Positions 1 through 8,371 of a stretch of 33,236 nucleotides of DNA are shown piece after piece (the first letter of the stretch is position 1; each line of letters opens with the position of its first letter). The DNA lies in the NCBI GenBank assembly GCA_030836155.1, contig JAURQI010000164.1, positions 1-33,236 of the forward strand, in the 5' to 3' direction. Under the pieces are notes generated by a model. That model did not search any database, was not told where the DNA came from, and saw only the letters and a list, made by a program, of their open reading frames with translations. Origin of the DNA: Crocinitomix sp. (lineage in GTDB: Bacteria; Bacteroidota; Bacteroidia; Flavobacteriales_D; Crocinitomicaceae). Position numbers and translations under genes: made by a program.

Positions 1-255
1 ACTGTTGGTCAAAACCAACCAAACCCGTTTGGTGATAACGCTGTTATCAACTACGAGTTGAATGAGTCTGCTAACGTAATGATTGAGTTCACTGATCTTT
101 CTGGAAAAGTGGTTAAAACAATCAACAATGGTCAGCAGCAAGCTGGTGCTCACACATTGTATATCGATGGAAACGACTTCGCTGAAGGTGTTTACTTCTA
201 TACTTTCACTGTTGGTGCTGAAAAAATCACAAAAAGAATGGTAATCTCTAAATAG
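1..255 (+). CDS. C-terminal fragment of a T9SS type A cargo protein
   Basis: The reading frame is open from base 1 to the TAG at 253-255, so only the last 84 residues of a longer gene are present. They form a typical type IX secretion type A sorting domain. It opens with QNQPNPF, follows with a beta-rich stretch containing FTDLSGKVVK, then a GVYFYTF strand, and ends in a basic strand TKRMVISK. In known T9SS substrates this domain directs export across the outer membrane and is cleaved by the sortase-like PorU, which leaves the cargo secreted or surface anchored. The catalytic or adhesive part lies upstream of the window, so the function of the whole protein cannot be told. A strong terminator follows within 35 bp, so this is the last gene of its transcript. 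Confidence 0.9.
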   Translation, partial: TVGQNQPNPFGDNAVINYELNESANVMIEFTDLSGKVVKTINNGQQQAGAHTLYIDGNDFAEGVYFYTFTVGAEKITKRMVISK

Positions 256-287
256 TCCCTGGACTAATTAGATCCATTATAATATTG

Positions 288-327
288 AAAGCCTGCTTTG
301 TCATCGACAAGGCAGGCTTTCTTTTTT
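288..327 (+). terminator. Rho-independent terminator after the T9SS cargo gene
   Basis: A 13-bp stem (288-300 paired with 308-320, one G-T wobble) encloses a 7-nt loop. It is followed by C and then six T at 322-327. The stem core is AAAGCCTGC/GCAGGCTTT. Confidence 0.9.
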
Positions 328-401
328 ATCTATGATCATCATTTAAGTGATGATTCTTATAATTGTGAAATATGTCTTGATGAAGTCAATTAATGATGCG
401 A

Positions 402-644
402 TCAACCCATAATCAGATCAACATGTAGAAAATATCGATACGAAGAAAGGTTGGCCATCGCCTGAATTTTGAGGTACTTTATTTTAAATTCCTCATCATT
501 TTTTGTAGCATTCAGCTGCTGAAGTCGATACTGATCAAAATTATCAAGCGCACGCTCCTCATCCTCCGTCAAAGGAAGGTCATCAAAGTACTTGTCTCTC
601 AAGTCATTGATAGAAACGGGCAATAATTTTGTTTCGACTTTCAT
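402..644 (-). CDS. Small hypothetical protein, 80 aa
   Basis: Unknown function. The frame is open upstream to an ATG at 683, but I prefer the ATG at 644. The extra 13 residues (MLYVKLLCNF...) look like translated leader, while MKVETKLLPVSI begins a normal soluble protein. The product is charged and helical, with the segment LTEDEERALDNFDQYRLQQLN followed by KIKYLKIQAMANLSSY. It has no signal peptide or membrane segment and is probably a cytosolic protein of Bacteroidota. It lies alone on the minus strand, divergent from the macroglobulin gene at 777. No clear TAnnTTTG element was found upstream. Confidence 0.6.
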   Translation of the reverse strand: MKVETKLLPVSINDLRDKYFDDLPLTEDEERALDNFDQYRLQQLNATKNDEEFKIKYLKIQAMANLSSYRYFLHVDLIMG

Positions 645-723
645 TTCTGTTATAAAGTTACATAACAATTTTACATAAAGCAATTGTAAAAAACATCAGT
701 GGAAATACCTACAAATAAAGATA

Positions 724-756
724 TTTGAACCTTTCATAAAGTAATTTGTACATTTG
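724..756 (+). promoter_or_regulatory. Bacteroidota-type promoter for the macroglobulin gene
   Basis: TTTG at 724-727, a 21-bp spacer, then TACATTTG at 749-756. This matches the -33/-7 pattern TTTG-N19-23-TAnnTTTG. Transcription would start near 760, which leaves a leader of about 17 nt before the ATG at 777. Confidence 0.75.
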
Positions 757-776
757 ATTGTACTAAACTACCTAAG

Positions 777-3700
777 ATGCGGGTTCATTTTAACTTCATT
801 TCAATCATTTTTCTTTTTGCCTTCCTATATATTGGTCATGTTCATGCCCAAGAAGACAAAAATGGTGCCGTATATCAAAAGACTTGGGAAAAGGTCGACT
901 CGTTAGAAGATAAAGGTTTATATCGTGCCGCATTGGCAGAAGTGAATGGTATTTTTGACAGAGCCTCTAAAGCACAGCATCACAATCAAGTCATTAAGTC
1001 GGTTATTTTTGAACTGAAGTATAATTCCTATCTAGAAGAGGACGATTATGTTTTGGGCATCTATCGATTAGAAGAATTAATCGAAGCGGCTCCATCTCCC
1101 TCTAAAGAGATACTTCATTCTATTCTTGCTGAAGCATACTGGGGGTATTATTCAGCCAATACGTGGAAGTATAATAATCGGACAACCGTTGCGAATGTTG
1201 AGTCGAAAGATATCCGTACTTGGGATTTAAAACGCATCGCGCTAAAGATTAGAGAACATTATGCTTTATCGTTAGTTAATGCTGAATTGAGTCAAAGTAA
1301 GTCGATAACAGATTTTAAAACCATCCTCAATTATGCTGAACGGCAAATGGCAATGCGTCCAACCCTCTACGATTTTTTAGGTCATCGCGCTTTGGATTTC
1401 TTTAAATCAAACCGCTTCGATGTTCCCGGTCCAGCAAAACAATTCGCAATTGATGATGAACGCTTTTTTGCAAACACCAAAACTTATCTTGGATTTAATG
1501 CAGCTACGAACGATTCATTAAACACGAATTTTCTAGCTGCTCGCGTTTTAAGATCTTTAACCAGTTTTCATTATCGCTATAAGAATACAGAAGCCTTATT
1601 TTATTTAGAACTAGAACGTTTAGAATTTGCCCATAACAAATCCAAATTGCCGAATAATGAATCACTTTATTATGAGGGGCTAAACAGGTTAGCAGAAGCA
1701 AATAAAAATGAAGATTATGCATCCGAGGCTTGGTATAAAATGGCGCAATTTCATAATGTTAAGGGACAACAATTTAGACACGATGGTGATACCAGTTTAC
1801 GCAATGAAAGAAAGAAGGCGGCGGAGATCTGTCAAGCAACGATTGAAACCTATACAGATGCATTCGGAGCGCTACAATGCGCTGGTTTATTGTCTGATAT
1901 TATGCAAAAATCTCTGGGTATTCAATCAGAAGAGGCTGTTTACCCGTCAACATTGAGCAAGTTTTTGCTCAATTATAGAAATGTTGAAGGTGTCCATCTG
2001 AAAATTGTGGAAATGGATTATAAAAAACTGAAGGAAGACAATTATCGGGGTGAAAAATTTTACAAGCATCTCCGAAAAGATAAAGGTGTTCATTCAGAAG
2101 TTATTGACCTAAAGACACCCGCTGATTATAATCCGCATAGCCAAGAATTTGAGTTACCGGCATTGCCACATGGATTTTACTATTTGATCATTTCCACTGA
2201 CGGCAGTTTTGATTATCAGCAAGATGGGTTTGCGATGGTCTCTTTTTGGTCAACCAGCATCACCTATCAAACAAGAAAAAATAAACGTCAACGAGAAGTA
2301 TTGGTTTCAGATCGAAATACCGGCGCTCCGATGGAAGGAGCGAAAGTTAAGGTGACTTATCAATCATATAACTCAGTTTCGAGTCGGTATGAAACGGTAA
2401 ACGTAGGCACCTTTAAAACGGATGAAAGCGGAAAATTTGCTTTTGATCGTCCCGCTGCATACAAGAATTATAATCTTGAAATTACGTATAACAATGAAAC
2501 GTATGATCCTGATGCATCCATATATGAATACCGTTATTATGAGGACAATAATAAACGAACTCAAACGAGCTTATTCACTGATCGAAAAATATACCGACCG
2601 GGTCAAAAAGTCTACTTTAAAGGTATCGTTGTGGATTATGAAGGCAAGAAGGAAAGAAAACTGAAGAAGAACTATAAAACGACTGTATATTTCTATGATG
2701 TAAACGGACAAGAAGTCGCTAAGAAAGAAGTAACCACAAATCGTTTTGGTTCTTTCGAGGGATATTTTGAGGCACCATTTGGAGTGCTGAACGGACAAAT
2801 GCGTATCACGGAAAAAGACGGTTCAACCTCATTTCGTGTAGAAGAGTATAAAAGACCCAAATTTTTTGTAGAAATGGATCCTGTTGAAGGCGAATACAAT
2901 GTGAATGACAGTATTGAAGTAACTGGATTTGCCGAAGCTTTTGCCGGAAATAAAATTGACGGCGCTGAGGTTAAATATCGCATTGTACGTTCTACAGAAT
3001 GGAGTCGTTATGATTGGTGGGGTTGGTGGCCGAGCATTCCCGCGCGCGAAGTTGACCAAGGCGAATTAAAAACGAGTGATGATGGTTCTTTTACAGTGAC
3101 GTTTAAGGCGATTCCTGATGCACAGTCTGATCCAAAATCTTTACCCATCTTTAATTATACGATTTATGTAGACGTAACGGATATTAATGGGGAGACACAT
3201 TCTAATTCTACAAGCGTACGTGTAGGTTTTCATAGTTTAATATTGGGTAATAATATTCCTGGGGGCCTCAATGCGAGCAATGATTTTACCTGTCGCGTCC
3301 GCACAAATAATTTAAATTATCAATCCGTTGATGCTGCTGGTGAAATTAAAATCAATCGACTAAGATCACCAGAACAACCCTTTTATAGTCGCTTATGGTC
3401 AAGACCTGACCAACAACGATGGACAAATGCTGAGTTTGCGGAAAAATTTCCGGGATCCGTTTATAGCAACGAAGATCAATATGAAACGTGGGGTATTGGG
3501 AAAGAAGTGCTCAATACAGATTTCAACACAGCAGAATCGGATAGCATAGCCTTAGTTGGATTAAAGGAATGGGAGCCTGGTGTCTATCGATATGAATCCG
3601 TTGCTAAAGACAAAAAAGGGATAGAAGTCAAAGACGTCAAATACTTTACGGTTTACAATCCGAACGGGGATGTGGTTGCTTCTAATGAAGTACTCAAAGT

Positions 3701-6700
3701 CCGTTTATTAAAAACAACCGCCGAACCTGGCGAGAAGGTTCAAGTGCTGGTAAGTTCGGCAGAGGAATCAGTAAGGGTGCTTTGCGAAGCGGAGGCGAAT
3801 GGAGAATTGGTTGAGTCTAAGCACATAGACCTGAATAAAGAACAAGTCATTTTAGAATATGATATCAAAGAGGAATATCGAGGAAATCTGACCTTACATT
3901 TTTCAACGGTGCGGAAGAACCGTCATTTTGCGGTCTCTAATACCGTATACGTTCCGTATACAAATAAACAGTTGGATCTATCTTTTTCAACCTTTAGAGA
4001 CAAGTTAAAGTCTGGGCAAGAGGAAGAGTGGACGATGACTATCAAAAACAAAAAAGGAAGCGCTGAAGAGGCTGAATTATTGGCAACACTTTACGATGCA
4101 AGTTTGGATGAATTAGCTTATCCAAATTCTTTCTACATGAACCTCTATCAATCATTTTATGGTCAAATGGCTTGGGATAGTCCAGTGGACTTTTCATACC
4201 ATAACGGATATAATATTAATTATAATTGGAATGAATCAGTCGGTTATCCAAGTCGTTATTTGCCATCGTTAAACTATTTCGGATGGCGATCACATTATTA
4301 CTACTACAATTATGGCTATTACAATAGAGGTGGTTTCGAAGGTGAATTGCTTATGGATGAAGTGGTCATGGAGGAAGCTGACGAAGACGCGCCAGTTGGT
4401 TTAGCTGAAAAGTCGGCGCCAATGGGCAGTGCGATGAATAAAGAAGTGGCTGCTGTTGCCTCGGGTAGTTTCGATGTGGATGACAGGAAACAAACGATTC
4501 AACGAGAGGATAATGAACAAGATAAATCAAAAGAAGGGGGTGGAGTAAAAGAAGTAAAAGCGCGCACAAACTTCAATGAAACTGCATTTTTCTATCCACA
4601 GTTAACTTCAAATGAGAAAGGAGAGGTTAAAATTAGCTTTACCATTCCAGAATCGCTCACTAAATGGCGCTTTTTAGGATTGGCACATACGGAAGATTTA
4701 AAGACTGGGACGATTTCAAAAGACGTTGTTACACAAAAAGAATTAATGGTGGTACCCAATACACCCCGTTTCTTGAGAGAGGGCGATCAAATAACCTTAT
4801 CGGCGAAAATTTCTAATATCTCTGAGGAAGATGTAAACGGAATGGCGCAGTTAATTCTGTATGATCCATTTACCGATAAACCTATTGGAAAAGCATTTAA
4901 ATTATCGAACCAACCGTTGGCTTTTGAAGCTGAAAAAGGGAAAAGCACTGTGGTCAGTTGGACATTTGAGGTGCCATTCGACGTTAGTACGGTTCGTTAT
5001 AAATTTGTCGCAAAAGCAGGCAAATTTGAAGATGGTGAAAGTAATGTCTTACCGATTTTATCCAACCGTATGTTAGTCACAGAATCGATGCCAATGCCAA
5101 TTAGAGGTGGGCAAACGAAGGGATTTAATTTTGAGAAATTGACTAAAACAGGATTGAGTTCGACTTTAAAACATCACCGTTTTACACTGGAGTTCACCTC
5201 AAATCCAGCTTGGTACGCCATTCAAGCAATGCCATATATGATGGAGTATCCGCATGAGTGTGCAGAGCAAACGTTTACCCGTTATTATTCCAATACGATT
5301 GCATCGCATATCATGAATAGCAACCTGAAAATTAAAAGGGTGATTGAGGAGTGGGGAGAAAATAGTCCGGATGCATTTTTATCTAACCTTCAAAAAAACC
5401 AAGAATTAAAAGCGGTCATCCTCGAAGAAACACCCTGGGTTTTACAGGCTAAAAGTGAAGCAGAAACAAAACGCAACCTTTCAATTTTATTAGATATGGA
5501 GCGAATGTCTCGCGAAATGGGCAAAGCTTTTGGTAAAATTATGAAAATGCAAGGTGGCAATGGCGGTTGGGCCTGGTTCCCGGGAATGAAAGAAAACCGT
5601 TATATCACACAACATATTGTCACTGGAATGGGGCACTTAGATCATTTAGGGATTAAGGAAGTGCACAATAATCGAGGAGTTTGGCAAATGATTACCAAAG
5701 CTGTTCAGTTTTTAGATCGTGAAATTGTGGATGATTATAAAGACGCTAAACGTTGGGATCCTGATTATAAAATCAACCAACATATTGGCTATACGCAAAT
5801 CCAATACCTCTATGCCCGTTCATACTTTATGGATATTCCATTAGATAAGGCTACAGAAGAAGCGGTAGGTTATTATAAAGATCAAGCCGTTAAATATTGG
5901 TTGAAGTTTAATATTTATGCCGAGGGAATGATCGCGCTTGCAGCGCATCGATTCGAAATGTCTGAATTGGCGAATGATATTGTTAAATCCTTAAAAGACC
6001 GTTCTATTCAACATGAGGAATTCGGGATGTACTGGAAGGATTATTATGTAGGTTATTATTGGTATGAAGCTCCAATTGAAACACAAGCTCTGATGATTGA
6101 GATGTTTGATGAAGTAGCACAGGATGATGCTTCGGTTGAAGAATTAAAAATCTGGTTGCTAAAAGAAAAGCAAACGACCCATTGGAAAACAACTAAACAA
6201 ACAACCGAAGCTGTTTATGCATTGTTATTAAAAGGGTCAGACCTTTTAGCATCCGATGATTTAGTGAATATTACTTTGGGTGGAAAACCGATCAAATATA
6301 CGAGCCGTCCGGATGTCAATAATCCTTATGAGGTAAAACCAGAAGCTGGAATAGGTTATTTTAAAACGGCTTGGGAAGGTAAAGATGTGACCTCGAATAT
6401 GGGAGAAATCTCCGTCACCAAAAAGAGCAAAGGTGTGGCTTGGGGAGCGGCCTATTGGCAATATTTTGAAGATTTAGACAAGATCACATTTGCTGAAACC
6501 AACTTAAAGCTAAAGAAAGACTTGTATCGCTTGGAAGTAGGTGCCGATGGAGAAAAATTAGTTGAGATTAATGATAATGATCAACTGAAAATTGGTGAGA
6601 AAGTAAGAGTCCGTATTGAATTACGTACTGATCGTAATCTAGAATATGTTCACATGAAGGATATACGGGCGGCAGGTCTAGAGCCTTTAAATGTTTTAAG

Positions 6701-6920
6701 TCGATACCGATACCAAGATGGTTTGGGTTATTATCAATCTACAAAAGATGCGGCAACGCATTTCTTCTTTGATTATATCCAAAAAGGGACTTATGTTTTT
6801 GAATATGATTTACGTGTTCAGCATAAGGGTGATTTTTCTAATGGTATTGCAACAATTCAATGTATGTATGCACCTGAATTTACGTCACATTCAGATGGAA
6901 TTCGCGTGATCGTAGAATAA
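777..6920 (+). CDS. Exported alpha-2-macroglobulin family protein (2047 aa)
   Basis: This looks like a bacterial alpha-2-macroglobulin, a family of periplasmic or surface protease traps that link covalently to a target protease once their bait is cut. Residues 1-24 are a Sec signal peptide ending HAQ. There is no lipobox, so the protein is soluble. A helical N-terminal region of about 370 residues precedes the macroglobulin (MG) beta domains; TDRKIYRPGQKVYF near residue 602 is the classic MG signature. A Tyr/Asn-rich stretch (about 1130-1187) and an acidic, low-complexity bait-like linker (about 1188-1265) precede FFYPQLTSNEKG and LTKWRFLG. The thioester motif CAEQ is intact (Cys1495, Gln1498) and is followed by an alpha/alpha toroid-like domain with GGNGGWAWFPG. 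C-terminal beta domains complete the chain. Bacteroidota members are often near 1900-2000 residues, so the length is normal. The gene is monocistronic between its own promoter and terminator. Which protease it traps is not visible. Confidence 0.9.
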   Translation: MRVHFNFISIIFLFAFLYIGHVHAQEDKNGAVYQKTWEKVDSLEDKGLYRAALAEVNGIFDRASKAQHHNQVIKSVIFELKYNSYLEEDDYVLGIYRLEELIEAAPSPSKEILHSILAEAYWGYYSANTWKYNNRTTVANVESKDIRTWDLKRIALKIREHYALSLVNAELSQSKSITDFKTILNYAERQMAMRPTLYDFLGHRALDFFKSNRFDVPGPAKQFAIDDERFFANTKTYLGFNAATNDSLNTNFLAARVLRSLTSFHYRYKNTEALFYLELERLEFAHNKSKLPNNESLYYEGLNRLAEANKNEDYASEAWYKMAQFHNVKGQQFRHDGDTSLRNERKKAAEICQATIETYTDAFGALQCAGLLSDIMQKSLGIQSEEAVYPSTLSKFLLNYRNVEGVHLKIVEMDYKKLKEDNYRGEKFYKHLRKDKGVHSEVIDLKTPADYNPHSQEFELPALPHGFYYLIISTDGSFDYQQDGFAMVSFWSTSITYQTRKNKRQREVLVSDRNTGAPMEGAKVKVTYQSYNSVSSRYETVNVGTFKTDESGKFAFDRPAAYKNYNLEITYNNETYDPDASIYEYRYYEDNNKRTQTSLFTDRKIYRPGQKVYFKGIVVDYEGKKERKLKKNYKTTVYFYDVNGQEVAKKEVTTNRFGSFEGYFEAPFGVLNGQMRITEKDGSTSFRVEEYKRPKFFVEMDPVEGEYNVNDSIEVTGFAEAFAGNKIDGAEVKYRIVRSTEWSRYDWWGWWPSIPAREVDQGELKTSDDGSFTVTFKAIPDAQSDPKSLPIFNYTIYVDVTDINGETHSNSTSVRVGFHSLILGNNIPGGLNASNDFTCRVRTNNLNYQSVDAAGEIKINRLRSPEQPFYSRLWSRPDQQRWTNAEFAEKFPGSVYSNEDQYETWGIGKEVLNTDFNTAESDSIALVGLKEWEPGVYRYESVAKDKKGIEVKDVKYFTVYNPNGDVVASNEVLKVRLLKTTAEPGEKVQVLVSSAEESVRVLCEAEANGELVESKHIDLNKEQVILEYDIKEEYRGNLTLHFSTVRKNRHFAVSNTVYVPYTNKQLDLSFSTFRDKLKSGQEEEWTMTIKNKKGSAEEAELLATLYDASLDELAYPNSFYMNLYQSFYGQMAWDSPVDFSYHNGYNINYNWNESVGYPSRYLPSLNYFGWRSHYYYYNYGYYNRGGFEGELLMDEVVMEEADEDAPVGLAEKSAPMGSAMNKEVAAVASGSFDVDDRKQTIQREDNEQDKSKEGGGVKEVKARTNFNETAFFYPQLTSNEKGEVKISFTIPESLTKWRFLGLAHTEDLKTGTISKDVVTQKELMVVPNTPRFLREGDQITLSAKISNISEEDVNGMAQLILYDPFTDKPIGKAFKLSNQPLAFEAEKGKSTVVSWTFEVPFDVSTVRYKFVAKAGKFEDGESNVLPILSNRMLVTESMPMPIRGGQTKGFNFEKLTKTGLSSTLKHHRFTLEFTSNPAWYAIQAMPYMMEYPHECAEQTFTRYYSNTIASHIMNSNLKIKRVIEEWGENSPDAFLSNLQKNQELKAVILEETPWVLQAKSEAETKRNLSILLDMERMSREMGKAFGKIMKMQGGNGGWAWFPGMKENRYITQHIVTGMGHLDHLGIKEVHNNRGVWQMITKAVQFLDREIVDDYKDAKRWDPDYKINQHIGYTQIQYLYARSYFMDIPLDKATEEAVGYYKDQAVKYWLKFNIYAEGMIALAAHRFEMSELANDIVKSLKDRSIQHEEFGMYWKDYYVGYYWYEAPIETQALMIEMFDEVAQDDASVEELKIWLLKEKQTTHWKTTKQTTEAVYALLLKGSDLLASDDLVNITLGGKPIKYTSRPDVNNPYEVKPEAGIGYFKTAWEGKDVTSNMGEISVTKKSKGVAWGAAYWQYFEDLDKITFAETNLKLKKDLYRLEVGADGEKLVEINDNDQLKIGEKVRVRIELRTDRNLEYVHMKDIRAAGLEPLNVLSRYRYQDGLGYYQSTKDAATHFFFDYIQKGTYVFEYDLRVQHKGDFSNGIATIQCMYAPEFTSHSDGIRVIVE

Positions 6921-6922
6921 AA

Positions 6923-6967
6923 AAAGGGCTTTGCTTTTAATTGCATTGCCCTTTCAATTTTTTTCTC
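6923..6967. terminator. Bidirectional terminator between convergent genes
   Basis: Arms AAAGGGC (6923-6929) and GCCCTTT (6948-6954) enclose a partly paired loop that also contains GC/GC pairs. T-rich sequence lies to the right at 6958-6964. On the other strand a T run is formed by the A run at 6919-6925. It can serve both the macroglobulin gene and the minus-strand gene ending at 6973. Confidence 0.75.
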
Positions 6968-6972
6968 TTGAT

Positions 6973-7515
6973 TTAGAAACCTAATCGAGCGCCCCAAAGC
7001 ACCACCAATTGGTTTTGGCCATTTACATTGATTAAGCTGGTGTTTGAATAACGGGCTTCTAATAATCCGCTAATGCGTTTGGTGATTTGCAAAGACGAAC
7101 CAAATCCGGCATGTAATTCAATGCCATACTCGTCATTGGTGAACTCTTTAAATTCTAAGAAGCCACCTCCAAGCGTAAAATAAGGATCAAAATGATTACT
7201 AATTTCTTTAAAATACATCGACAAACCCAAGTTGGCATTATGTGTCATACCATGGTTGCCAAATACATCACTATTATGTCCCGCTAGGTATTCAATAGTG
7301 AAATTGAATCGGTTCATATTGCCAAAATTGAATCCTAACCGCGCGCCATTCATCATAAAGGCATCATATTGTAAATTGTCTATCAAAAGGTATGGACCCA
7401 TGACATAGTCAATAAAATAAGGCTTTTGAATTCTGCCTTCTGCTTCTTGTGCAAATGCTTCCGTGCTTGATAAGGCCAACCCTAAGGTGACAAGTAAATA
7501 GAATTTTTTGATCAT
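6973..7515 (-). CDS. Secreted outer-membrane beta-barrel-like protein (180 aa)
   Basis: Residues 1-22 are a signal peptide (MIKKFYLLVTLGLALSSTEAFA, cleavage before QEAE). The rest alternates hydrophobic and polar residues in short strands separated by turns, for example FNFTIEYLAG, DPYFTLGGGFLEF, SGLLEARYS and LVVLWGARLGF. It ends with an aromatic residue, as outer-membrane barrels usually do. This suggests a small 8-stranded barrel in the outer membrane, but no specific family is recognised. It is downstream of the LytTR regulator gene in the same direction (79-bp gap) and could be co-transcribed with, or a target of, that two-component system. That link is inference from position only. Confidence 0.7.
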   Translation of the reverse strand: MIKKFYLLVTLGLALSSTEAFAQEAEGRIQKPYFIDYVMGPYLLIDNLQYDAFMMNGARLGFNFGNMNRFNFTIEYLAGHNSDVFGNHGMTHNANLGLSMYFKEISNHFDPYFTLGGGFLEFKEFTNDEYGIELHAGFGSSLQITKRISGLLEARYSNTSLINVNGQNQLVVLWGARLGF

Positions 7516-7594
7516 CTTTTGTGTTTTGAGGTTTTTAATGGAACAAAAAAGATAGTAAAAAGTTCTTTCTTCAGAATTTCATAGGACAAAAATC

Positions 7595-8371
7595 TTACCG
7601 ACTAAACAACTCCAGAAATCCTTTTTTCTTTTGCGCAGAGACATCTAACCAGGTCCCATCTGATAATTGAACTTGGCCCGTTTTACCCTTGCGATATTCT
7701 TTAATCTCGCTGGTATTGATCAGGTGCGATTTATGAATCCGCATAAACCCCAATTCACTCAATATATCATCAAAGAATTTTAGCGTTTTTGAAACCACGT
7801 GTTTCTGCCCATTTTTAAGGTGAATCACACTGTAATTATCATCGGCTTGAGCATATACAATATCACTGACAGCTATAACAATAAAACCGGTGAGTTGAGG
7901 TAGTACAATACGTTGCAATTGACCGTTGGCTAATTTCAAATTATCTAGTAAGACTTTTGATTGAATGGAAGTTTCGTTTGAAGCGTGATCTGCTACTAGG
8001 CGCTTTTGTTTTATTTTGTCGACAGCCGTCACCAATTCCTCGATATCAACCGGTTTGAGGATATAGTAAGTGGCGCTCATATTTAAAGCACGAATCGCAT
8101 AATTGCTAAAAGCAGTAATAAAAACAACATCAAAATTGATATGAGGCACACGGTCGAGTAAATCAAAACCGTCACCGTAAGGCATTTCTATATCCAGAAA
8201 TACGATATCAGGCTGATATGTTTGAATAGCGGATAGGCCTTCTTCCACATTTTCACAAAGGGCCTTTACTTCAACCCCATCACAATATTTTTGTACGTAG
8301 TTTTCAAGTGTTTCTCTGCTGATGGCTTCATCATCTACAATGATGCAAGATAGGGCATGGGCATTATTCAT
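7595..8371 (-). CDS. LytTR-family response regulator (258 aa)
   Basis: This is a two-component response regulator that binds DNA through a LytTR domain. The receiver domain (about residues 8-125) has the acidic pair in IIVDDE (Asp13, Asp14), the phosphoacceptor in FLDIEMP (Asp60), the switch Thr86 in FITAFS, and the conserved lysine in LKP (Lys106). The LytTR domain (about 155-258) shows the motifs VYAQADDNYSVIHL and FMRIHKSHLINTSEI. The frame is open upstream to a TTG at 8377, but the ATG at 8371 is the better start. It overlaps the stop codon of the kinase gene by 8 bp (8364-8371), so translation is coupled. It is the cognate partner of the kinase encoded just upstream. The regulon is unknown. 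Confidence 0.93.
   Translation of the reverse strand: MNNAHALSCIIVDDEAISRETLENYVQKYCDGVEVKALCENVEEGLSAIQTYQPDIVFLDIEMPYGDGFDLLDRVPHINFDVVFITAFSNYAIRALNMSATYYILKPVDIEELVTAVDKIKQKRLVADHASNETSIQSKVLLDNLKLANGQLQRIVLPQLTGFIVIAVSDIVYAQADDNYSVIHLKNGQKHVVSKTLKFFDDILSELGFMRIHKSHLINTSEIKEYRKGKTGQVQLSDGTWLDVSAQKKKGFLELFSR

Noticed and set aside
4366-4569. Leu/His-rich minus-strand open frame inside the macroglobulin gene
   Set aside because: A composition shadow of the acidic low-complexity linker on the coding strand.
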